NCBI GenBank assembly: GCA_937898265.1
Contig: CALEJM010000168.1
Location: forward strand, 1 to 7,183
Direction: 5' to 3'
Source: an uncultured Porphyromonadaceae bacterium
Lineage (GTDB): Bacteria; Bacteroidota; Bacteroidia; Bacteroidales; Paludibacteraceae
DNA length: 7,183 bases
In this document: in pieces, positions 1 through 6,196 of the stretch
How positions within the stretch are numbered: position 1 is the stretch's first letter
Layout of the letters: each line of letters opens with the position of its first letter
Program-made: the position numbers and the translations under genes
Notes under the pieces: model-generated
What the model was told of the DNA's origin: nothing
Database searches by the model: none
Seen by the model: only the letters and a program-made list of their open reading frames with translations

Positions 1-522
1 AGGTCAAAGCTGAACAATACAATGGAAATCATGTCGATTGCAGCCGATACCGTAACCCTTTCCAATGTCTATGATTTTCAGTTGCCATCTGTTTACGGTG
101 GTGGTATCTCCTATATGCATGACGGTCGCTTGACCGTTGGTGCCGACGTGCTCTGGCAAGATTTTGCCAAGGCAAAGTATTATGGCGCAACTGATTCGCT
201 CCACAATCGCATGAAAGTGTCTGTGGGTGCTGAATATATACACAATCCAATGGGTCAGAAATATATCGATCACATGATGTGGCGTTTGGGTGCCAGCTAC
301 ACCTCGTCTTATATCAATGTCAATGGCGTCAATACCAATGATATCAGTGTGACCTGTGGTGTCGGTTTTCCATTGAGAACGATTAAATCTATCATCAATT
401 TCAACTTTGAGTATGGCCACATCGGCTCACAGGCTTCCAATATGCTTCGCGAACAATACTTTAAGTTCGGATTGAATATCTCCATCAACGAGAACTGGTT
501 CTTCAAACAGACAATTAAGTAG
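1..522 (+). CDS. Outer-membrane beta-barrel protein, C-terminal fragment (5' end outside window)
   Basis: The reading frame is open from the first base to the TAG at 520-522, giving about 173 residues; the true start lies upstream. The visible part alternates short polar turns with amphipathic strands rich in Gly, Tyr, Phe and Trp (for example GGGISYMHDGRLTVGADVLW and the later VTCGVGFPLRTIKSIINFNF), the pattern of transmembrane strands in an outer-membrane barrel. The end, NENWFFKQTIK, resembles the aromatic-rich last strand of Bacteroidetes barrels, although the final residue is Lys rather than Phe. A FadL/OmpP1-like transporter is the most likely family; that is inferred from strand pattern and gene neighbourhood, and no specific substrate can be read. 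It is followed after 68 nt by the TPR gene on the same strand. Internal ATGs at 22 and 31 are not the start, since coding sense continues upstream of them. Confidence 0.75.
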   Translation, partial: RSKLNNTMEIMSIAADTVTLSNVYDFQLPSVYGGGISYMHDGRLTVGADVLWQDFAKAKYYGATDSLHNRMKVSVGAEYIHNPMGQKYIDHMMWRLGASYTSSYINVNGVNTNDISVTCGVGFPLRTIKSIINFNFEYGHIGSQASNMLREQYFKFGLNISINENWFFKQTIK

Positions 523-556
523 GTTTTGTTAAACCTTGATTGAGTTCAAGAATCAA
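521..556 (+). other. Short overlapping inverted repeats between barrel and TPR genes
   Basis: Two small inverted repeats sit in the 68-nt gap: AGGTTT (521-526) with AAACCT (531-536), loop of 4 nt, and TTGATT (536-541) with AATCAA (551-556). They share base 536, so pairing of one slightly limits the other. No T-run follows either, so neither is a convincing terminator. They may slow transcription or protect an mRNA end, or may be chance in AT-rich DNA. Confidence 0.25.
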
Positions 557-590
557 AAACAATAAAGAAAATAATAAACTTATAGATAAT

Positions 591-1958
591 ATGACTGCAA
601 AAAGATTTTTAGTGTTGGCACTCTGCGCCGTAGTATTGGGCGTTGGTACCGTAAGTGCTAAGAAGAAAAAAGACAAAACTGTTGCCGCTGAGACAGAAGC
701 ACCAAAAGAGGTGGATATGGAACAGTGCAATATCAATTTGAGTCTTTTCTACGAGGCTGCCAAGAACAGGAACTATGCTGATGCATTGGCTCCTTGGCAA
801 GAAGTTTATAGAGATTGCCCACAATTGTCAAAGGCTATCTACTCTTATGGTGCACGTATCCTCTGTTGGCAAATTGACCAAGAGACCGATGCTGCCAAAA
901 AAGAGGCTTTGATTGACGAGTTGATGAAACTCTATGACAATCAGGTGAAATACTTCGGAACTGATGTGAAGACTCCAACCCCTGCTATCATGGCATGGAA
1001 AGCTCACTACGCTTTGAACTATCGTCCAGAGAGCCTTGAACAACCTTATGCTTGGTTGAAGGAGAGTGTGAAAGCGCTTGACCTCGTTTCTGAGCCAAGT
1101 TTCTTGCAGAACTTTGTAGGTACTTCTTACAAACGTTACAAAGCTGAGGCTGCAGACGTTGAGGTGTTTATCAACGACTACATGGAGGCTGTTCGCATCT
1201 GCGACGCCAATTCTAAAGACTCAACCAATAAGGACGCTGCCGAATACGCTTCTTTGCGCCAGAACCTCGATGCACTCTTCGTGCAATCAGGTGCTGCCGA
1301 CTGCGAGCAGTTGGAGAAAATCTACGAACACAAAGTAGAGGAGCATAAGAACGACATCGACTACCTGAAGACAGTGATTCGTTTCTTCAAACGTCTCCGC
1401 TGCAGTGAGTCATCAGTCTTCTTCGCTGCATCAAGATATGCTCACGCAATCTCTCCTACCTACGAGTCTGCCACTGGTCTTGGCGCTATGTACTACAAGG
1501 AAGGTTCTTATAGCAAAGCTGTCAGCATGTTTGAAGAGGCTGTGAAAATGGCTTCTGACAAAGAAGATAAGGCTGATGCCTACTTCAAGATGGCTCAAAT
1601 CTATACCACCAACCTCAAAAACTACAGCACTGGCTACTCATACGCACAACGTGTTCTTGAGATTGAACCAAACAACGGTCAGGCTTATATCCTCATCGCC
1701 CTTTGCTATGCTGGCTCAACCGTATCTGACGACCCAATCCTTAACCGTTCACGTTACTGGGTTGCCGTTGATATGCTCCAAAAAGCTAAGAGCGTTGACC
1801 CAACCTGCGCTGAAGCTGCTAACCGTCTCATCGGTACTTACTCAGCTTCTTTCCCTAAGAAAGACGAAGTCTTCATGCACCCAGAGTTGAAGATTGGCGG
1901 TTCTTATACCGTAGGCGGTTGGATTGGTCGCACAACAACTGTTCGCGCAAGAAACTAA
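591..1958 (+). CDS. Secreted tetratricopeptide-repeat protein
   Basis: A 455-residue protein with an N-terminal signal peptide: basic MTAKR, a hydrophobic core FLVLALCAVVLGVGT, then VSA before a Lys-rich stretch, which fits signal peptidase I cleavage after residue 23 and a periplasmic location. TPR-like helical pairs are visible at about residues 53-90 and more clearly at 293-322 (YKEGSYSKAVSMFEEAVKM), 327-360 (YFKMAQIY...VLEIEPNN) and 363-404. The C-terminus (residues 430-455) is a distinct Gly/Thr/Arg-rich tail, PELKIGGSYTVGGWIGRTTT followed by VRARN. TPRs bind protein partners, so a scaffold role in the envelope is reasonable, but no partner can be named. The ATG at 591 is preferred over an in-frame TTG at 540 because that start would put 17 polar residues in front of the signal peptide. 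The stop lies 9 nt before lptC, suggesting co-transcription. Confidence 0.88.
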   Translation: MTAKRFLVLALCAVVLGVGTVSAKKKKDKTVAAETEAPKEVDMEQCNINLSLFYEAAKNRNYADALAPWQEVYRDCPQLSKAIYSYGARILCWQIDQETDAAKKEALIDELMKLYDNQVKYFGTDVKTPTPAIMAWKAHYALNYRPESLEQPYAWLKESVKALDLVSEPSFLQNFVGTSYKRYKAEAADVEVFINDYMEAVRICDANSKDSTNKDAAEYASLRQNLDALFVQSGAADCEQLEKIYEHKVEEHKNDIDYLKTVIRFFKRLRCSESSVFFAASRYAHAISPTYESATGLGAMYYKEGSYSKAVSMFEEAVKMASDKEDKADAYFKMAQIYTTNLKNYSTGYSYAQRVLEIEPNNGQAYILIALCYAGSTVSDDPILNRSRYWVAVDMLQKAKSVDPTCAEAANRLIGTYSASFPKKDEVFMHPELKIGGSYTVGGWIGRTTTVRARN

Positions 1959-1967
1959 TCTGCCTCA

Positions 1968-2567
1968 ATGGCATTAAGATTCAATAGTTCTAAAATCAAA
2001 AGTGTAGCAACCATCGTCATGGTGGTTGCTATGCTTTTTTGTTTTGATTCGTGCAAGAAAAAAGTACACGAGTACACCGATTCTGTTGAAGACCGTGCTC
2101 TTACACCGACACTACGTGCTGTCGATGTGATGACCACTGTTTCCGACTCCGGAATCACCCGCTACAGATTGACTACCCCTTTGTGGGAAATCTATGAACA
2201 TGCTCAGGAACCCTTCTGGTCGTTTTCTCAGGGACTTCACTTCGACCGTTTCGATCCGAGCTATAATGTCGACGCACAGATAGATTGCGATCAGGCAACC
2301 TTCTGGAGCGAGAAAAAACTTTGGTATCTCAAAGGAAATGTGAAGTGTACCAACCTGGAAGGTGAACGCTTTGAGACACCGGAACTCTATTGGGATCAGA
2401 ACCAGGAACGTATCTATTCTGATTCTACGATTGTGATTTACAGAGACAACCTGAAAATCACGGGCAAAGGGTTTGAATCTAATCAGACTCTCACTAACTA
2501 TCGAATACTACTCCCTCAAGGTATTATCCCAATCAATACCGATGAGGACGAAGATATATCTGAATAA
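1968..2567 (+). CDS. lptC: LptC-like LPS export protein, predicted lipoprotein
   Basis: This 199-residue protein has the size of the LptC family. LptC takes lipopolysaccharide from the LptB2FG transporter in the inner membrane and passes it along the periplasmic bridge through LptA to LptD. The N-terminus has basic residues, a hydrophobic stretch (about 12-26) and a lipobox-like FDSC with Cys29 followed by KKK, so it is probably lipid-anchored rather than held by a permanent transmembrane helix as in E. coli. The absence of acidic residues just after the Cys argues against surface export. From about residue 50 to 190 it shows the repeating short beta-strands of the jellyroll fold, with typical phrases: SGITRYRLTTPLWEIYEHA, KKLWYLKGNVKCTNLEGERF, TPELYWDQNQERIYSD and ITGKGFESNQTLTNYRI. 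It lies 9 nt after the TPR gene and 2 nt before the CNNM gene. Gln codons are almost all CAG (7 of 8), unlike the foldase downstream. Confidence 0.87.
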   Translation: MALRFNSSKIKSVATIVMVVAMLFCFDSCKKKVHEYTDSVEDRALTPTLRAVDVMTTVSDSGITRYRLTTPLWEIYEHAQEPFWSFSQGLHFDRFDPSYNVDAQIDCDQATFWSEKKLWYLKGNVKCTNLEGERFETPELYWDQNQERIYSDSTIVIYRDNLKITGKGFESNQTLTNYRILLPQGIIPINTDEDEDISE

Positions 2568-2569
2568 TT

Positions 2570-3829
2570 TTGAACATATTCATCGTCATAGCCGTCGCCT
2601 TGCTTCTTTCTGCCTTCTTCTCGGGCATGGAGATAGCCTTTGTGTCGTCAAGTAAACTGCGCTTTGAACTTGACAACCAAAAGAAAAGCTTCCTTTCGCG
2701 AATACTGTCGCTATTCTATAACCACAAGGATCATTTTATTACAACCATGGTAGTTGGCAACAACATTGTCTTGGTTGTCTACAGTATGAAGATGGCTGAC
2801 CTTCTGGAACCCTACCTCAGTTCCTTCAATCTCAGTCCCATTCTTGTTGTCTTGATTCAGACCCTTGCCGCAACCATCATCGTGTTGTTCTTCGGCGAGT
2901 TTATCCCAAAGACATTTTTTCGCGGCAATCCTAACCAATGGATTAAGGTGTTTTCTCCGCTGTTGTCGTTGTTCTATATAGTATTGTATCCGTTGTCAAA
3001 ACTAACTACTCTGATTTCAAACCTTCTTTTGCGCATTCTCCATATCCAACAGAATGAGAAAAAGATGGAGTTGAATAAGATAGACCTTGACTACCTGGTT
3101 ACAGATAGTATGGAGCAAGCCACCTCGCCAGATGAGATTGACAACGACGTCCGTATCTTCCACAATGCTCTGGACTTCTCCAATGTTAAGTTGCGCGATT
3201 GTATCGTTCCCCGCACGGAGATTGTCGCTCTCGATGTTGAGAATTCGTCCATTGACGACATGAAAGAGGCGTTTATCAATACCGGCTTCTCGAAAATCTT
3301 GATCTATAGCGAAAATATCGACAATATCATCGGCTATTTCCACTCGTCTGACCTCTTCCGACACCCAACCGATTGGCGCGAGCATATCCGTAAACTGCCT
3401 GTGGTGCCAGAGACTATGGCTGCAAGCAAACTGATGGACACCTTCATGAAAGAGAAGAAGAGTATTGCTGTGGTTGTTGATGAGTTCGGTGGAACGGCGG
3501 GTATTGTTACTCTTGAGGACATCATGGAGGAAATCTTCGGCGAGATTGAAGATGAACATGATACCGTGAATGTGGTGATGCGTAAGCTTTCTGAGACAGA
3601 ATTTATGCTCAGCGGACGTGCGGAAATCGACGCTATCAATCAGACACTCGAGCTGGATTTACCTGAGTCTGACGACTATATGACGGTGGCTGGCATGATT
3701 CTTCACTACTACGAGAAATTCCCTAAACTCAACGATGTCATCGAGATAGAGGGTTGGCAATTCAAAGTGATGCAGGCTACTAACAACCGCATCGAGATGG
3801 TCAAATTGACGTTGTTGGAAAAACACTAA
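2570..3829 (+). CDS. CNNM/CorC-type membrane protein with CBS pair ('hemolysin' family)
   Basis: A full-length 419-residue member of the CNNM/CorC/HlyC family. The N-terminal DUF21 membrane domain spans about residues 2-155, with hydrophobic segments near 2-17, 58-75, 88-108 and 128-155 and family motifs SGMEIAF (18-24), GNN (63-65) and GEFIPK (109-114). A CBS pair follows (about 205-325), including DCIVPRTEIVALDV and the hallmark VVDEFGGTAGIVTLEDIMEE (302-321). The C-terminal CorC/HlyC domain spans about 335-415. Relatives are linked to magnesium or other cation export, with CBS domains sensing nucleotides; the 'hemolysin' name is historical and should not be taken as toxin activity. Relatives in gliding Bacteroidetes are called GldE, but this neighbourhood does not support that name. 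The start is the TTG at 2570: a TGA at 2561-2563 closes the frame upstream, and the next Met, residue 20, would remove the first membrane segment. It begins 2 nt after the lptC stop, so translational coupling is likely. Confidence 0.9.
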   Translation: MNIFIVIAVALLLSAFFSGMEIAFVSSSKLRFELDNQKKSFLSRILSLFYNHKDHFITTMVVGNNIVLVVYSMKMADLLEPYLSSFNLSPILVVLIQTLAATIIVLFFGEFIPKTFFRGNPNQWIKVFSPLLSLFYIVLYPLSKLTTLISNLLLRILHIQQNEKKMELNKIDLDYLVTDSMEQATSPDEIDNDVRIFHNALDFSNVKLRDCIVPRTEIVALDVENSSIDDMKEAFINTGFSKILIYSENIDNIIGYFHSSDLFRHPTDWREHIRKLPVVPETMAASKLMDTFMKEKKSIAVVVDEFGGTAGIVTLEDIMEEIFGEIEDEHDTVNVVMRKLSETEFMLSGRAEIDAINQTLELDLPESDDYMTVAGMILHYYEKFPKLNDVIEIEGWQFKVMQATNNRIEMVKLTLLEKH

Positions 3830-3898
3830 ACGACTTGAAAAAAAAGTCGGTAAAAATACCCGAAATAACAAAGGAAAATGCTACATTTGTAAGTCGTT
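3829..3898 (+). other. Alternative inverted repeats after the CNNM gene
   Basis: AACGACTT at 3829-3836 can pair with AAGTCG at 3844-3849 (6 bp, A-rich 7-nt loop) or with AAGTCGTT at 3891-3898 (8 bp). These pairings are mutually exclusive, and the distal partner overlaps the predicted transcription start of the next gene. A further small inverted repeat, GGTA/TACC, lies at 3849-3860. No T-tract follows the proximal hairpin, so it is a poor intrinsic terminator. Function is unknown. Confidence 0.3.
3882..3889 (+). promoter_or_regulatory. Bacteroidetes -7 promoter box for the foldase gene
   Basis: TACATTTG matches the Bacteroidetes -7 consensus TAnnTTTG exactly. No TTTG is found at the expected -33 position (about 3858-3863). 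Transcription would begin near 3895-3898, giving a leader of about 75-80 nt before the ATG at 3974. It lies in the only sizeable gap within the plus-strand gene group, which supports a separate promoter here. Confidence 0.6.
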
Positions 3899-3900
3899 AA

Positions 3901-3922
3901 GAATGGCATGTGTGTGTCATTC
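3901..3922 (+). promoter_or_regulatory. Leader hairpin upstream of the foldase gene
   Basis: GAATGGCA (3901-3908) pairs with TGTCATTC (3915-3922) through 8 consecutive pairs, one of them G-U, around a TGTGTG loop. It sits only a few nucleotides downstream of the predicted start of transcription, so it would cap the 5' end of the mRNA. That position suits a stabilising 5' stem. It could also be a weak terminator for transcripts arriving from the CNNM gene, but the following sequence (TTTGCGCG) has only a short T-run. Confidence 0.45.
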
Positions 3923-3973
3923 TTTGCGCGTGTAATAACTTGAAAATAAACACAATAAGTATAAGCACATAAA

Positions 3974-6094
3974 ATGGCAATCTTAGGAAAACTTCGCAGC
4001 AAGGGCGTTATGCTGCTCATTGTAGTAGGCTTGGCCCTACTTGCATTCATCGTAGGCGACTTTATCAGCAATAGCCAGAGTCTCCGCATGGACCGTAAGG
4101 CTTACGTTGGTAAAGTGAATGGAGAAAAAATTAAGCTCCAAGAGTTTAACGACCGCTTCAATCAACTTACTGGTGTCTACAAATTGGAATATGGCAATCA
4201 AGCTTTGCCAGAAAACGCAATGGACAATATTCGTCAAAACACTTGGGACGAGATTGTTAACGAACGCGTGATTTCTAAAGTATGTGATGCTATTGGCATG
4301 TCAGTCTCACACGAAGAGTTGAACGAGTTGATTTTGGGTAACAACCCAAGTCCATATATCACTGGTCGTAGAGCTTTTGCCAACCCAGAGACAGGTCAAT
4401 TCGATCGTAACATCTTGGCTTCTTTCATCGCTCAAATCGACAACGACCAAATGGCTCAACAGATTGGTTATGAAGAGTTGCAAAACTGGCGTTCATACTG
4501 GAAATACTGGGAGAACACCGTTAAGAACTCACGTCTCCAAGAGAAATACACCAATTTGATTGCAAAATCAATCGTTGTCAACAGCATTGAGGCTCAAGAC
4601 GCTTACAACAGCAACAAGGTTTCTGCAACTATCGTGTTCGCAGCTAAACCTTATGTTACCATCGCTGATGATGCTGTTCAAATTGACAATGCTAAAGTTC
4701 AAGCTCTCTACAACAAACGCAAAGAGCAATACAAACAAGAAGCAAATTGCGATTTGCAATATGTGGCTATCACCGTTGCTCCTAACCAAGAGGACTTCGA
4801 CAACGTGTTGAACGCTATGCAAGAGCAACGCAGTGAGTTTGCTTCAACCAACGATATCGAAGAGTTTGTGAACTACTTCTCAGAGGTTCCTTATTCAAAC
4901 AGCAACCTCTCTTCAGACGATATCGACGAAGAACTTCGTGAGTTTGCTATGAGTGCTCGCAAAGACTCAGTATATGGTCCTTTCCTCGGCGCTGAGAATA
5001 CCTATAAAATGGCTCGTATCGTTGAAAACGGTATCACAGCTCCTGACTCAGTAAAACTCCGTCACATCTTGGTGTTCCGTGAGGATGCTGCTAAGACAAA
5101 AGTTTTGGCTGATAGCTTGATGGCTGCTCTCAAATCTGGTAGCGACTTCGCAGAACTCGCAGCTCAATTCTCATTGGCTCAACAGACTGCTAAAAACGGC
5201 GGTGAAATCGGTTGGGTTCGTGAAGCTCTCCTTGAAGAAGAAGAGGTTGCTCAAAAAGCATTCTCAAAACCAGTTGGCGAGTTGTTTACTGTAGACGTTG
5301 TCAACGGCGCTATCCAAATCTTTGAGGTTATGGAGCGTGGCACTGTTGTTCCAAAAGTAAAATTGGCAACAGTTTATCGCACTGTAGTAGCAAGCTCAAA
5401 AACTCACAGCGCACTCTATCAACAAGCTAAAGAGATTGCTTCTTCAAGCAAAAATGTTGAAGAGTTCAATAAAGCTGTTACCGAACATGGTTTGGTTGCT
5501 ACTGTAGCAAAGGATCTTGAAATCAATGAGACCCGTGTTAACGACTTGACCCGTGCGCGTCAAATCATCAAATGGGCTTTCGAAAATAAAGTTGGCTCAG
5601 TATCTGACGTATTTGAATGCGAAGACCGTTTGGTGGTTGCCAACGTAACACGTCTCGCTTCTAAAGGCTATCGCACTTTGGAAGATGTTCGTCCAGAATT
5701 GGAAGCTGAGCTTCGTCAAGAGGCTAAGGCTGAGGTGTTGAAAAAACAAATGGCAGGTAAGACCATTGAGGCTTTGATGGCTGAGAACTGCAATGTTGAC
5801 ACCGTATCTGGCATCACTTTCAGCACTCCTTATGCTGGCGCCCTCGGCAACGAACCTATCGTTTGCGCTTTGGCTCCACGTGCTGAGTTGAACAAGGTTT
5901 CTGAACCTCTCGCTGGTAATGTTGGCGTGATTGTCTTCAAAGTTATCAACAAAGAAGAAAACGATCGTCCTTACAACGAGAAAGAAGAGAAGGCCATGCA
6001 AGCAATGCGTTTGCAATACGTAATCCCTTATTTGGCAGTTCAATCACTCCGCGAAGCTGCTAATGTTGAGGATGCTCGCTACCGCTTCTATTAA
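3974..6094 (+). CDS. Membrane-anchored PpiD/SurA-like peptidyl-prolyl isomerase chaperone
   Basis: A 706-residue protein with one N-terminal membrane segment (about residues 12-31) and a large periplasmic part, the layout of PpiD, which helps newly exported proteins fold as they leave the Sec translocon. Residues about 40-200 form a SurA-N-like helical chaperone region (YVGKVNGEKIKLQEFNDRF and following). A parvulin domain covers about 359-455: KLRHILVF with His364, SDFAELAAQFS, and KNGGEIGWVRE (407-417). Where active parvulins have a second conserved His (GYHII), this protein reads GAIQIFEV (445-452), so isomerase activity may be weak or lost and the holdase role may dominate. A second, degenerate parvulin-like stretch is visible near 475-595. 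The ATG at 3974 has an AT-rich leader without Shine-Dalgarno. Gln is encoded by CAA 31 times and CAG 3 times, consistent with strong expression. Commonly annotated as ppiD or SurA-like; I leave the symbol open. Confidence 0.9.
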   Translation: MAILGKLRSKGVMLLIVVGLALLAFIVGDFISNSQSLRMDRKAYVGKVNGEKIKLQEFNDRFNQLTGVYKLEYGNQALPENAMDNIRQNTWDEIVNERVISKVCDAIGMSVSHEELNELILGNNPSPYITGRRAFANPETGQFDRNILASFIAQIDNDQMAQQIGYEELQNWRSYWKYWENTVKNSRLQEKYTNLIAKSIVVNSIEAQDAYNSNKVSATIVFAAKPYVTIADDAVQIDNAKVQALYNKRKEQYKQEANCDLQYVAITVAPNQEDFDNVLNAMQEQRSEFASTNDIEEFVNYFSEVPYSNSNLSSDDIDEELREFAMSARKDSVYGPFLGAENTYKMARIVENGITAPDSVKLRHILVFREDAAKTKVLADSLMAALKSGSDFAELAAQFSLAQQTAKNGGEIGWVREALLEEEEVAQKAFSKPVGELFTVDVVNGAIQIFEVMERGTVVPKVKLATVYRTVVASSKTHSALYQQAKEIASSSKNVEEFNKAVTEHGLVATVAKDLEINETRVNDLTRARQIIKWAFENKVGSVSDVFECEDRLVVANVTRLASKGYRTLEDVRPELEAELRQEAKAEVLKKQMAGKTIEALMAENCNVDTVSGITFSTPYAGALGNEPIVCALAPRAELNKVSEPLAGNVGVIVFKVINKEENDRPYNEKEEKAMQAMRLQYVIPYLAVQSLREAANVEDARYRFY

Positions 6095-6120
6095 TAGGTA
6101 ATCATACATCCTAAATAAGT

Positions 6121-6150
6121 AAAGCCCCGAAAGAATTCTTTCGGGGCTTT
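6121..6150. terminator. Bidirectional intrinsic terminator (perfect 30-nt palindrome)
   Basis: AAAGCCCCGAAAGAA at 6121-6135 is followed directly by its exact reverse complement at 6136-6150. The transcript would fold into a stem of up to 13 bp with a small AATT loop and a GC-rich section. On the plus strand the stem ends in CTTTCTGTTT; on the minus strand it ends in CTTTACTTATTT. It lies between two convergent genes, 26 nt after the foldase stop and 46 nt beyond the glycohydrolase stop, so it can terminate both. Confidence 0.92.
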
Positions 6151-6196
6151 CTGTTTCTATGAGGTTGCTCTCAATGGTGATGAGGGCAGCCGCTTC

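Noticed and set aside
4..420. 138-codon minus-strand open frame at the left edge
   Set aside because: Antisense to the barrel gene, whose strand pattern is coherent; the Ile/His/Asp-rich translation looks like a shadow.
520..528. Possible -7 promoter box before the TPR gene (TAGGTTTTG)
   Set aside because: One extra T breaks the TAnnTTTG spacing, it overlaps the stop codon of the barrel gene, and no -33 element is seen.
540..590. In-frame TTG start giving the TPR protein 17 extra N-terminal residues
   Set aside because: The added residues are polar and Asn/Lys-rich and would precede a complete signal peptide that starts naturally at the ATG at 591.
3017..3559. 180-codon open frame on the minus strand
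   Set aside because: It lies antisense inside the CNNM gene, whose conserved CBS and DUF21 motifs explain the sequence; its protein shows no recognisable motif.
5597..6043. 148-codon minus-strand open frame
   Set aside because: Antisense to the C-terminal part of the foldase, low-complexity translation, no leader or motif.
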